The translations under genes were made by a program, and so were the position numbers. Positions 53,585-62,367 of a stretch of 64,000 bases of DNA are shown here, piece by piece; positions within the stretch are counted from its first letter, which is position 1, and each line of letters opens with the position of its first letter. Where the stretch lies: contig NZ_JBBMXV010000006.1 of assembly GCF_037996645.1 (NCBI RefSeq), forward strand, positions 1-64,000. The letters run 5' to 3'. Origin of the DNA: Halalkalicoccus tibetensis. GTDB taxonomy: Archaea; Halobacteriota; Halobacteria; Halobacteriales; Halalkalicoccaceae. Under the pieces are notes generated by a model that searched no databases, had not been told where the DNA came from, and was given only the letters and a program-made list of their open reading frames with translations.

Positions 53585-54517
53585 TTAACTGGGCTCTTCG
53601 GAATCAGCAGCGGTAGTCGATTGGGTCTGAGCCGTCCCAATAAGAGGCGTTAGAACGGAACTCAGCAAAGCGTATCCGACGATGAGGAAATAGAAGTTCA
53701 CAAAGGACGCGACAACCAGGAACATGGCACTTTGTATACCAGTGGGAGTTGGGTGTGCGACAAGAGGGATAAAGCCGATATGCAGTAACCCCCAGTCAGC
53801 ACCGGCGGTTAAGAGCCGCCATTCGTTCCAGAGGATCGGTCCAACGGCACCCAGAAGCAAGAAGCCGATAGCAACACACCATCCAATACTGTATCTACGG
53901 GTCAGTGCCACTTTTGTGATTGAACTGAATTCAAATGCGGATCGAAGTGTTCGATTGACGGCGAAGTTCGCAAACGCGATCGGAAACAGGTAGACGCTTA
54001 CAAGAAGAGTCACTCCATAGATAATCCCGACAGATAGGACGACTGCATCGGCATTCAGAGTCGAAAGCAGCGGTACAACATTTCCGAACACCCCACCAAT
54101 AGCAGCGAGATCATAGACAGTCTGGACTACTGGTCTGAGGGCAATCGGGCTACCAATGTTGATCCCCAGACCATGAATGATAACGTTCTGTAGTTGTTGA
54201 TCGAACGTGGAAACGAGTCCCTCCGTAGCCAGTCTGGTTGAATATAGCTCGATCCAGAAAACGAGTCCAAGCAGTGGAATGGATACATAGACGATCCAGA
54301 GTATCAAGACCCGAACTCCATCAGAAGCCAGTGTCCACCACCGTTCGAAGCGAGGCGCCGATTCCGTCGCAGTATCAGGCGCGAGAACACGGACGAGATA
54401 CCCTAGGACAAATACTAACGAGAGAATGGTTCCTGTCGCCAGTAAGAACCCCCCGATAAGGAACGTCTTGATCGGATCTCGTGTCCTGAATGGATACCTG
54501 ACTGCGTCCCTAATCAT
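53585..54517 (-). CDS. DUF4013-like membrane protein, second of a pair
   Basis: About 310 residues and six or so membrane segments, opening MIRDAVRYPFRTRDPIKTFL then IGGFLLATGTI. It shares this opening and the FERWWTLASDGVRVLILWIV layout with the gene at 54510, so the two are tandem paralogues of the DUF4013 type. Its ATG at 54517 overlaps the end of the upstream gene by 8 bp. Function unknown; DUF4013 proteins are found in membranes of archaea and bacteria. Confidence 0.87.
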   Translation of the reverse strand: MIRDAVRYPFRTRDPIKTFLIGGFLLATGTILSLVFVLGYLVRVLAPDTATESAPRFERWWTLASDGVRVLILWIVYVSIPLLGLVFWIELYSTRLATEGLVSTFDQQLQNVIIHGLGINIGSPIALRPVVQTVYDLAAIGGVFGNVVPLLSTLNADAVVLSVGIIYGVTLLVSVYLFPIAFANFAVNRTLRSAFEFSSITKVALTRRYSIGWCVAIGFLLLGAVGPILWNEWRLLTAGADWGLLHIGFIPLVAHPTPTGIQSAMFLVVASFVNFYFLIVGYALLSSVLTPLIGTAQTQSTTAADSEEPS

Positions 54518-55424
54518 GAGTACCACGCTCGGCCTCGGTAGATTCGGCAGATTCAGACGATCGATAGGCTATTCCGAGAATAGTGTATGCGAGCATCGAC
54601 GTGCAAAAGTAAATTAAGGACATGGCGACGATCAGGTTCTCACTGACCTCATTTGCAAGCCCGTAGAGTCCATACTGCTCGAGGATAATCACACTGAGAT
54701 CGATTAGTGGTCCTTGATCAGCGATGGAGAGTTGCCATGAAAACACCGCGAGATATCCGAGCCACCAGAGCGAGAGAAACGGGAGCCAGACAGCTAGATA
54801 ATGCTTATCGAACACGATCGCTCGGATTTCTCCGAAATCGAACCCGGCCGAGAAGGTACTATTGCGAGCGAAATTTAACAGCGCTGCCGGAAGAACATAC
54901 CAGACAAGTATCAACAGTGTGTATGTATACGGATCAGCAGCAAGATGAACAGCTACCTGCTCGGTGGTGACTGTATTCGTTACCCCCCAACCTGCTTCTA
55001 GGGGCTCACTTGCCCCGAGGTCTTCGAAGAAGGCCCGACCACCGAACGGAATGAAAACGGCGAAGATACCACCACCGGAGATCGCTACGAGAAACGTCGC
55101 GAACAGCTCGTAGCCCTGATAGCCCTCAACTCCCTCATACACGTCGAACCAACCCAGCAGTAGGGCGTTCAGGAACGGGATACAGAGATAGATCAGCCAG
55201 ATCGCGTACGCTTTGACCCCATCGACGAACAACGCCATCCATCGTTCGAAGACTGGAGGCGACTCGTCGGCGGCTGCGCTGCGAAGGATTCGCATAAAAT
55301 ATCCCATAGTCAGAACCATTGGGAGAACGAAAAACACGCCGTAGTACGAGAAGAAGCCACCAATCAAGACAGTTTTGACTGGTTCGTCACTACGACGTAG
55401 ATAACGGATTGTCTTCCTGATCAT
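54510..55424 (-). CDS. DUF4013-like membrane protein, first of a pair
   Basis: A 304-residue membrane protein: MIRKTIRYLRRSDEPVKTVL then IGGFFSYYGVF, PVFERWMALFVDGVKAYAIW, with six or so hydrophobic segments. Tandem with the gene at 53585. It is 58 bp after the acidic lipoprotein gene on the same strand, so three genes may be one operon encoding a membrane complex with a surface lipoprotein. Confidence 0.87.
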   Translation of the reverse strand: MIRKTIRYLRRSDEPVKTVLIGGFFSYYGVFFVLPMVLTMGYFMRILRSAAADESPPVFERWMALFVDGVKAYAIWLIYLCIPFLNALLLGWFDVYEGVEGYQGYELFATFLVAISGGGIFAVFIPFGGRAFFEDLGASEPLEAGWGVTNTVTTEQVAVHLAADPYTYTLLILVWYVLPAALLNFARNSTFSAGFDFGEIRAIVFDKHYLAVWLPFLSLWWLGYLAVFSWQLSIADQGPLIDLSVIILEQYGLYGLANEVSENLIVAMSLIYFCTSMLAYTILGIAYRSSESAESTEAERGTHD

Positions 55425-55482
55425 TTCGCGTCTACAGCATAGGAACTGCTCGTAGCCGAGGGGATCTCCGTAGCGGACTCAT

Positions 55483-56457
55483 TCATTGTATCGTATTGAG
55501 ACTAGAACTGTCGTCTATCGTCTCTTCAGTTTCGGAATCGTTCTCTTCGGACTCAGCTGGGGGATCCTCGTCAGAGTCAGTGGAACTGTCGGCACCATCG
55601 GTATCGTCTGTCTCGTTGTCTTCGTCAGTCGAACCCGCTTCTGGCGATTCCGTTGTGTCGTCCGAATCGGTAGTTTCTTCCTCAGTTTCGTCCGAAGTAG
55701 GCTCGGTCGAACTATCGCTATCACCTGTCTCCTCATTCTCATCCGACTCTGGAGGGGAGTCAGTCTCTTCGTCGGGTTCATCAATGGGTTCATCTTCCTC
55801 CGGAGGAACATCTGTATCTGCACCAGTATCCGGTTCATCGGTGACTTCTTCGTCTTCGTCTTCCTCCTGTTCCTCCTGAGTATCTGAATCGTCGGCTTCA
55901 TCGGTTGGATCATCAGATGGCTCCTCTTGAGTATCTGAGTCGGTAACTTCTGACTCAGAAGTCTCATCATCGGGCTCCTCTGAGGGGGCCTCTCCGGACC
56001 GCACAACAGTGACCGTGAGGTCGACTTGGTCTGATTGATCAGTTGTTGCTCCCTCGGACACTATTTCTCCGTCGATGCTGATACGAACAGTTAGTATACC
56101 TTCCCCACTATCAGCTTTCTTGAGAGACGCTCGGATAGTTCGTCCGTTCTGGCCAGAGTTGTCTGTTTGCAGTAGTTGCTGGCCATTCCCGTTATCCTCT
56201 ATTGGGACTTCGATCGTATCAGGTCCACTTCCCTCAACCGTCTGGACTGATCCTGCATTTCCAACCGAGCCGGACCACTGTCCCTCATACTCAACTTCGA
56301 CTATTGCAACGTCTGCATCAGATGAAACTTCAACGTTATTGCTATCAGATCCTTCTGCTCCCTCATTATCCGTTGATTCAGTGTGGGTATTTTCGTTACA
56401 CCCTGTGAGTGAGAGAGACAGACCCCCCGTTAATGCGAGATATCGACGACGACGCAT
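55483..56457 (-). CDS. Secreted lipoprotein with long acidic Ser/Asp/Glu/Thr tail
   Basis: A 324-residue protein. RRRRYL then a lipobox ending LTGC (Cys20) gives a Tat-exported lipoprotein. Residues about 45-150 look like a small beta domain (VAIVEVEYEGQWSGSVGNAG, then LKKADSGEGILTVRISIDGE). The second half is a long run of D, E, S, T and P with no fold, a surface stalk suited to high salt and to glycosylation. Upstream in the same direction as the DUF4013 pair. Confidence 0.88.
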   Translation of the reverse strand: MRRRRYLALTGGLSLSLTGCNENTHTESTDNEGAEGSDSNNVEVSSDADVAIVEVEYEGQWSGSVGNAGSVQTVEGSGPDTIEVPIEDNGNGQQLLQTDNSGQNGRTIRASLKKADSGEGILTVRISIDGEIVSEGATTDQSDQVDLTVTVVRSGEAPSEEPDDETSESEVTDSDTQEEPSDDPTDEADDSDTQEEQEEDEDEEVTDEPDTGADTDVPPEEDEPIDEPDEETDSPPESDENEETGDSDSSTEPTSDETEEETTDSDDTTESPEAGSTDEDNETDDTDGADSSTDSDEDPPAESEENDSETEETIDDSSSLNTIQ

Positions 56458-56721
56458 ATTCCGAGGGTATTACAGCTAGTACAATAAACGCATCTGATCC
56501 TAACAATCATCTACATCCTATTCATTTCACATCTTATAATAACTACAAAACACGAAATAAGGCGCCAGACACCATCTATTCGATAGGAGTGTGCCCGACC
56601 GAGTTGCAGACACGGTAGTGATCGCTAACACGGCAGAATGATCGGATCAGATCGAGCCAAGAAGTAGGTCCCAGCGCTCTACAGCCCCAGAATCTAAATA
56701 GCCTCACTCTTGGTCGGGATC

Positions 56722-57051
56722 GTTATTACCCAACAGCGTCGGGATTCCACGTCGTTTACGGCTGAGGGTGTCAAGCTGACCGCCCACAGTCCACTTGCTG
56801 TTGGGGATGTCATCGACGACGAGACATTGACAGCGATCGGGGAACAATACGACAAGAGCGCAGCACAGATCACACTCTGGTGGCTACTTCAGCAACCGAT
56901 GGTATCGGCGATCCCGATGCCTTCCTCGCCCGAGCATATCCGAGAGAACTTCGACGTGTTCGACTTTGAACTCGGCGACAAGGACGTCCATGATATATTC
57001 GATCTGCAAGACGGACTTCCAGCCGATCTCGGCGATCGGCTCAGTGTTTAA
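56722..57051 (+). pseudogene. C-terminal fragment of an aldo/keto reductase
   Basis: Reads VKLTAHSPLAVGDVIDDETL then LTAIGEQYDKSAAQITLWWL and SPEHIRENFDVFDFELGDKD, the last third of the AKR barrel, which includes the cofactor-binding end. The N-terminal two thirds, with the catalytic Asp-Tyr-Lys-His, are absent, and no start is seen. Confidence 0.72.
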
Positions 57052-57142
57052 CGGCTCGTTGATCGATCGCGAAGCTTCCGAGAGAGCAAAGACAGAGACA
57101 AACGTCGTCTACTCCGATTGGAGCGGGAACCGAACACGGCTC

Positions 57143-57325
57143 TCATTCATCCGACTCAGCGTCAGGATTCGGCGTCCTGAAGCCATCCCGATAGCAGGGC
57201 CAACAGGAGAGATCGTCGACCGTTGGGAGACAATCACAGTCCGCTGGACGAGGATCTGCTTGCTGTTCACATCGCGGTGGATGCTCAAACGGTGTTCGTT
57301 CAGGCGACAGCTTTTCTGAGCTCAT
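57143..57325 (-). CDS. Small Cys-containing protein (60 aa)
   Basis: ATG 57323-57325. MSSEKLSPERTPFEHPPRCE, then CDCLPTVDDLSCWPCYRDGF, with five Cys in CDC/CWPC pairs that could bind zinc. It overlaps the stop of the zinc-finger gene upstream (ATGA). I recall similar DGF-x-PNPDAE endings in haloarchaeal micro-proteins. Confidence 0.62.
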   Translation of the reverse strand: MSSEKLSPERTPFEHPPRCEQQADPRPADCDCLPTVDDLSCWPCYRDGFRTPNPDAESDE

Positions 57326-57498
57326 GAACTCACCCCCAGATAGAACTGCCGACAGGAGCGACAGAGCGGGGAAGCTTCGCCAAACGTCCGGACAAGCTGC
57401 ACGTCCTCGCAGCTAAAGCAGTTTGGGGTACAGCAGATGCTGTGATCGCGATCGCGTGTTTGTTCTCTGGATGATGGTGGTGTTACATTCGTGCTCAT
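57322..57498 (-). CDS. Small double zinc-pair protein (58 aa)
   Basis: ATG 57496-57498 to TGA 57322-57324. It reads MSTNVTPPSSREQTRDRDHS, then ICCTPNCFSCEDVQLVRTFG and LCRSCRQFYLG. Cys-x2-Cys pairs on both sides of a short loop give one zinc site. It is coupled to the gene at 57143 by an ATGA overlap. Two-gene zinc-finger operon of unknown role. Confidence 0.65.
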   Translation of the reverse strand: MSTNVTPPSSREQTRDRDHSICCTPNCFSCEDVQLVRTFGEASPLCRSCRQFYLGVSS

Positions 57499-58321
57499 CT
57501 CTGATCAGTCTGAAACCGCCCGTGGTGCGAAGTACGCCTATCTGCTCATCTCCCTCGCATGCGGGATGGAAGAACAGCGATCTATTGTACTCTCGATTTC
57601 TATTGCTCTGAGGGTTATTCTGACGGGATATCGAAGAATGGAGCGTGTGACAGGCTCCACTTGATCAAAGGCCCTCTATCGCTAAAAGCACGCGCCAACC
57701 ATAGTGAAAGTGAATCACAACTGGATCACCAAATGATCTCTAAGAACAGCTGTGGTAGTGACTGGTACTTTTATAGCCATCACTACTGCCAGATGGAACA
57801 ATTACTAATATTCTTGCAGAAAGCGAGCAAGAAGTCGATGCTGGAGACGATCTCTTCGTTCTCAAGAGCGGCTAATTTCGCGAATTCGTTTCATAGCCTT
57901 CTTAGATAGCGACCTTTGGTCATTGCAACCGACTTCGCGAATCCCTCTCCGAACACAACCTCGGCGGCGATTTCGTGACACACTCATTTGGGGACGCCAT
58001 AGTGACGACCAGAGTAGCTTTTGGACCAGCACACCCCGCCAACTATTCGCAGCGAACCTGAAGTCTCTCTGCCGGGAGATCGAGAATCCCAACTCGAAAC
58101 CTGCACTCCTTCGAAGGTCAAGTTGGCTTCTATTCATCGTCCAACCCCCGCTTCGACCCGATATCCGAGTCTATAAAATGTTAATCATGACAATTAAACT
58201 AAAGTACTAGCAACGAGACAGTAATCATAACAGTGAATAATCCCTTTAGCCGTAATCGATTACGTCATAGATATCGCCATCCCACTGAGTATATTCGATA
58301 TAAAAATATAATAAAATACAT
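57499..58321. other. Region of 0.8 kb with remnants only
   Basis: A broken frame near 57930-58060 reads RLRESLSEHNLGGDFVTHSF then GDAIVTTRVAFGPAHPANYS and stops; upstream is a piece EQEVDAGDDLFVLKSG. These may be one lost gene. No start or family. A/T-rich promoter sequence (ATAAAAATATAATAAAATAC) precedes the gene at 58322. Confidence 0.5.
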
Positions 58322-59590
58322 ATGAAATTAGCCCAGAATCGTCGCCGGTTTCTCTCTACATTAGGTACTAGTTCGGTTGTCTTCACCGCGGGATGTATAG
58401 GACAGTCTGATACGAAATCAGATGATAACGCTAATCCGGATGAGACACCGTCCAACGAAGAGAATGAAAGCAAAGAAGACGATGAACCGGATTCTCCCGA
58501 ACGGATAGAGCTCAAGTGGTCAACGAGCTCAGACTGGGATAACGCCCAAGAGCGCGAGGGCGTCATGAATATCAACGTTGGCGGGCGGAATGCAGAATCT
58601 CTCGCGCTGGGCTATGATCCGACGGCTGATCGGATCAGTGAGTTCGACGCGTTTTGGCCGCTCGACGAGGACGATCCCGATGCCGATACGTTTGTCGACG
58701 CACTTGGCAGTGCCGACCTATCCCACGATCCCGAGCGATGGGGGTTCACCGATGATATCGATCCCTCTACCCCAGGACTGCTTGGAGGGACATCCGTCGA
58801 GTTCAGTGGGGACGACGCTATCCTGCATGAGGGGCTCCCCATCGATCCTAGCGAAAACTGGACGATGGGGCTATGGGTATGGTTCGACGGCCCTGAGGAC
58901 CAACCTCATTCAAACGCAATGATGCTGGAAAGCGTCACTGATGACGAGGCGCTCGGTCTTATGCCAAATGTAGATCCTCCCGCGTTCAAGATTGGGAGTG
59001 TAAACAATACGCCGGGGTCTGGAACGGAGATCGAACGGCAACAATGGCATTTCCATGTTATACGATATCAGGCTTCCGACACCAGAGTCCAGGGATATCT
59101 CGACGGAGAGTTCGACTACTCCATCCAACCTGAAGACGATTCTGAGGAATGGATCCCCGAGCTTCACGACGTCACGCTGGGACATCGCCGTGTCAGTAGT
59201 ATGGACAAGATCTTCAACGGGCGGCTCGATTCGGCGTGGATGACTCAGGGGTTGCTTTCAGAAGACGACATTCGATGGCTTTACAACATTACCAATAAGG
59301 GTGAGGGAAAATTAACAACGATGCCAAAACAGGCGCCTCAGCAGGCTGTGAACCTCAAAGCAGCGGCCGATATCCCGGATAAAACGACCGTTTTGGTAAC
59401 CATCCATCAAGACATCACCGGCAACGGCACAAGCGATACGTCACAGACTGTTGATATCAGTGACGGCGCGAACTCGTACGAGTTGGACGGATTCAAGGCG
59501 ATTGATGGCGGTACATACTGGACCACAATTGAACTCAAAACGGATGACCGAGAGACTACACCCCGTGTCGAGTCGGTAATAGTACGGTGA
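58322..59590 (+). CDS. LamG-like (concanavalin-type) secreted lipoprotein
   Basis: A 422-residue lipoprotein. Tat motif RRRFLSTLG (7-15) and lipobox ending TAGC (Cys25), then an acidic linker. Residues about 95-320 form a LamG/jellyroll domain: FDAFWPLDEDDPDADTFVDA, then VEFSGDDAILHEG, WTMGLWVWFDGP, WHFHVIRYQASDTRVQGYLD and TLGHRRVSSMDKIFNGRLDS. The tail has another beta domain. LamG proteins bind sugars or surfaces; a single-copy adhesion or glycan role is plausible. An A/T-rich TATA box lies just upstream. Confidence 0.87.
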   Translation: MKLAQNRRRFLSTLGTSSVVFTAGCIGQSDTKSDDNANPDETPSNEENESKEDDEPDSPERIELKWSTSSDWDNAQEREGVMNINVGGRNAESLALGYDPTADRISEFDAFWPLDEDDPDADTFVDALGSADLSHDPERWGFTDDIDPSTPGLLGGTSVEFSGDDAILHEGLPIDPSENWTMGLWVWFDGPEDQPHSNAMMLESVTDDEALGLMPNVDPPAFKIGSVNNTPGSGTEIERQQWHFHVIRYQASDTRVQGYLDGEFDYSIQPEDDSEEWIPELHDVTLGHRRVSSMDKIFNGRLDSAWMTQGLLSEDDIRWLYNITNKGEGKLTTMPKQAPQQAVNLKAAADIPDKTTVLVTIHQDITGNGTSDTSQTVDISDGANSYELDGFKAIDGGTYWTTIELKTDDRETTPRVESVIVR

Positions 59591-59656
59591 GGATGAAGGT
59601 ACCAAATCGTAGTCCTGGCACTACCGCACTAGCATAGCTTTATTTTTCTGTCAGAG

Positions 59657-59850
59657 CTAACAGCATTCGCTCGTCGAAATTCCGCTCGAGCCGGCCATAT
59701 TTCGAAGTGTAATCGCCGTCACGTCTCGATTGCGAACACTTTCCCGGAGCGCTTGGTACTCGGGGCGCTCATCGACGTCCTGCGTGACGGTTTCGGTCGC
59801 AATACCGTCGTCAGTTACGACCAAGACTACTACGTATTGTAAACAACGCT
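59657..59850 (-). pseudogene. Fragment of an unknown gene
   Basis: One frame reads YVVVLVVTDDGIATETVTQD, then ERPEYQALRESVRNRDVTAI and TLRNMAG before stopping at 59657. The sequence is protein-like but has no start and no family that I recognise. Confidence 0.4.
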
Positions 59851-59865
59851 TTAGTGTTGAGAATC

Positions 59866-60012
59866 CTACTCGCGAGTGATCTGTGTAATCGGAACAATTG
59901 TAGCCTCATCACACTCACGGCAAAACTCTAGCTTGTCTTTGTATGGAGCTCCACAACGCTGGCATGCATAGAGCCATAATTCTCGATTAGGATTCCGCGC
60001 ATCGTACGTCAT
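59866..60012 (-). CDS. Small zinc-ribbon protein (48 aa)
   Basis: ATG 60010-60012 to TAG 59866-59868. MTYDARNPNRELWLYACQRC, then GAPYKDKLEFCRECDEA. Two Cys-x2-Cys pairs make a ribbon. One of at least five such micro-genes in this window. Confidence 0.68.
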   Translation of the reverse strand: MTYDARNPNRELWLYACQRCGAPYKDKLEFCRECDEATIVPITQITRE

Positions 60013-60174
60013 TTGATTTTCCCCCCGCTAGAATTGCCCCTTCAAATATTAAAGCTACTTGTCCATAGGAGTCGAGCGAACGCGACAGAAATTTTGCTGT
60101 GGTAGAATAAAATACATCAACTATTGAAATAATATTATATTTACCAAATTCTACCACTTGAGACTCCGATAAAC

Positions 60175-60354
60175 GTGATCCGATCATATTATCAATCTCT
60201 CAGTGAAGATGGCTTCGGGTATACAGTCTCAGTGCCAACTTATAGCGACAAAACGATTACTGAAAACGGAGCGCTTGGTGATCCATATGAAGCAGCTGCT
60301 AAAGCTGGTAGCATCATATTGCAAGAGGCGTGGATACGTATGTTGATCACGTTA
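60175..60354 (+). pseudogene. Start of an unknown gene running into an antisense gene
   Basis: GTG 60175 opens IRSYYQSLSEDGFGYTVSVP, then TYSDKTITENGALGDPYEAA and AKAGSIILQEAWIR, which looks like a real protein start, but the frame then continues as the complement of the DUF5828 gene. Probably a truncated gene; alternatively a short protein. Confidence 0.35.
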
Positions 60355-60966
60355 TTAGTCGATCGAGTCCTCATCGGTAAGGCGCTCAGAGATCACACTT
60401 TTCAGATCGTCGTCATTCACATTGACCTCAAAGATGAATTCCTCCTCATCACCGGTCGTGACTTGGCCGAGGTTAGCACTCATCAATTCATTGTCAAAAT
60501 AATACGGTGAGATTTGGGTCATCACCTGGTCATAGACGGTCTCTTCGACTTTCCTGAGGGTCTTTCGTCCTGCCGTGTCGGCTGCCCGGGCGACGTGTTC
60601 CATGGATTCGCCCGCTTTATCGGTTGGACTCTCGTCATCGTCTTTTTCCAGTTCCTCCGAGGATTCGGTAAGCTTCTCCCCGGCAGTCTGAATGTCTTCG
60701 GTAGGCGATTCACCGACCTTCTCGCCTGTTCCCTCATCGACGCTGGCCTGCTCAGCGGTTTTCTCGCTGATGGCGTCTTCAAGTTGATCGTGGGGCTTAG
60801 GACGCCATTCGTCCCACTCCGCAAACGCGTCGGGGTAGCTTGAATTCGGTTTGCTCGATGCCGTATGAATCCCTGCATCCCGGAGCGCGCGCGTGATACA
60901 CTCGCCGTGTTCGATGATGTCGGCCCATGTGCCGCGGACCTTGAACCCTGAGACACTCTCTTCCAT
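60355..60966 (-). CDS. DUF5828-like protein
   Basis: A 203-residue acidic protein. It opens MEESVSGFKVRGTWADIIEH then GECITRALRDAGIH, the DUF5828 signature, followed by a long charged helical region (EKTAEQASVDEGTGEKVG...). The C-terminus has VYDQVMTQISPYYFDNELMS and EFIFEVNVNDDDLKSVI. Haloarchaea-restricted family without known function. It stands alone. Confidence 0.82.
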   Translation of the reverse strand: MEESVSGFKVRGTWADIIEHGECITRALRDAGIHTASSKPNSSYPDAFAEWDEWRPKPHDQLEDAISEKTAEQASVDEGTGEKVGESPTEDIQTAGEKLTESSEELEKDDDESPTDKAGESMEHVARAADTAGRKTLRKVEETVYDQVMTQISPYYFDNELMSANLGQVTTGDEEEFIFEVNVNDDDLKSVISERLTDEDSID

Positions 60967-61743
60967 CTCTCCGTCTGCGTATGTCTTCCAGAGGTTAATT
61001 TGTTACCACATATTATACTAGTGTTCTATATTCCGAGAGGACGCGAGCAGCGAGCGACTGCAGCAGTATAAGCCTGCGAGCTGGAGTGAAAGGCTACGTT
61101 TTAGTCAATCCCATTGCCTGCATTGTAAGCTTGCTCGAGAATACGATATCGACCATGTCTTCATGTTCGACCCCGACGACCTTCGGACGCTCGAGTTTAC
61201 CGTCGTTCCCGATGATACCGGCGAAGCGTGACTTATTCTTAGATGTTGGTATTTGTGTAGTGGAAACTCTCGGGTTTCTCGCTCCGCTCGCCTGTATTTC
61301 GACTACGGTCGTATCAAGGCGTAGTCGCTCAACTCCCCGGTTCGATCGTTCGTTTTTTGTGGTGCACACCGAACGATCCGCGAGAAGCGTTTGCTACGAG
61401 CGGCGAGTCGAAGTAATCTGAGAGTAGCCGGATAGTTCTCCGCTTCTGCTGCCTGATCAGAGATGATCCTAACCCTAACGCCATGACAGGTGCCACGAAA
61501 ACTGTGGAGGCGTTGATTACAGCCAGTACAACAGGACGAACATGACGATGCCACCGATCGTAACAGTTGGGAGGTCGATGAGTGGCTCCGCTACCCACCC
61601 TCGACGGAGTTCGAACTCGTCGAGCTCGTCGGGGAGATCAAAGCTCTCCAGAACAACGAAGACCAATAAGTAAAATGAAGGTCGTCATACTGGAGAGGGG
61701 TACGTTCGCTCTCTCCTCTTTCACTGATTCCTCTCAGTCGTCT
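60967..61743. other. Region of 0.8 kb with remnants only
   Basis: Minus strand 61094-61369 has a protein-like end (FAGIIGNDGKLERPKVVGVE then DMVDIVFSSKLTMQAMGLTK) whose upstream part includes the repeat-like GCGAGCGGAGCGAG. Plus strand near 61541-61670 has WEVDEWLRYPPSTEFELVEL then VGEIKALQNNEDQ. Neither has a credible start. Remnants of two genes. Confidence 0.45.
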
Positions 61744-61750
61744 TCAGGAT

Positions 61751-61926
61751 TCATTGGAGCGTGCACCCCTTGACATGGAACTCGGAGTGCTCTCCGTCCC
61801 ACGTCGGAGCGACTCGCGCCCACAGTTCTCACACCGGTAGTACGTCGCACCACCCTGCTCCGGCAGCTTGAGGTGCGGACCGGTGATTAGCGTCTCCTCA
61901 TCGCTGGTAGTTGCCTTGTGCAACAT
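61751..61926 (-). pseudogene. Frameshifted zinc-finger gene, paralogue of the one at 40120
   Basis: From ATG 61926 it reads MLHKATTSDEETLITGPHLK, then YYRCENCGRESLRR, and leaves the family frame. A second frame supplies WDGEHSEFHVKGCTLQ to a TGA at 61751, that is the missing His/His/Cys half. One indel near 61795 broke it. Its first codons ATG-TTG-CAC-AAG come from repeat copy 8. Confidence 0.68.
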
Positions 61927-61957
61927 CGCCTTTATTGGAGGAAGAATGTTGCACAAG
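61914..61957. repeat. CCTTGTGCAAC dispersed inverted repeat, copy 8
   Basis: Left arm CCTTGTGCAAC 61914-61924, right arm GTTGCACAAG 61948-61957, 23-bp centre. Both flanking frames start inside or next to the arms (MLHK on both strands). Confidence 0.88.
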
Positions 61958-62209
61958 AGCCATATATCGGTGTATTCGTTCGCTATCGAGGGTGGTAGGC
62001 CAAGTGGGGAAGTTATACCTATTGCTACCGAATCGCCTCACCTGACCCAATCATACGAGATTCGCAGTGAGCGGGAACTGCAACGGGAGCTATCGCGCCT
62101 CTTCCAATCTGCCTACAGGAATGACGTGCCAATCGGACCTACTTGGGTCTGTGAATACACAGACCGGCCAGATTTGGAAGTAATGGCGATCGAGCTTGCG
62201 GAGAACTGA
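61946..62209 (+). CDS. Small hypothetical protein (about 80-87 aa)
   Basis: Frame from ATG 61946 in the right arm of copy 8, or GTG 61970 (VYSFAIEGGRPSGEVIPIAT). Residues include SYEIRSERELQRELSRLFQS and GPTWVCEYTDRPDLEVMAIE. Folded and acidic, but no family recognised. Because a family-like start at GTG 61970 fits a leaderless gene, the ATG in the repeat may not be used. Confidence 0.6.
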   Translation: MLHKSHISVYSFAIEGGRPSGEVIPIATESPHLTQSYEIRSERELQRELSRLFQSAYRNDVPIGPTWVCEYTDRPDLEVMAIELAEN

Positions 62210-62367
62210 GACCAGAAAGGCGAGTCACGAGATAGAAACTTCGGACACCTCTTTTCGACTCACATTACACACTGACAGACTGTATTCGCCAGTTTGGAGG
62301 GTGATCTTCAGCGGTAAAACTACCCCTAAGAGCACAGCCTTATCTCGAGTAATAACCCCGCATATGC

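Noticed and set aside
55496-55879. Serine-rich plus-strand frame opposite the acidic lipoprotein
   Set aside because: It is the complement of Asp/Glu/Ser codons and has no independent evidence.
6039-61957. CRISPR array
   Set aside because: The conserved palindromes are kilobases apart with no direct-repeat/spacer rhythm and no cas genes in the window.
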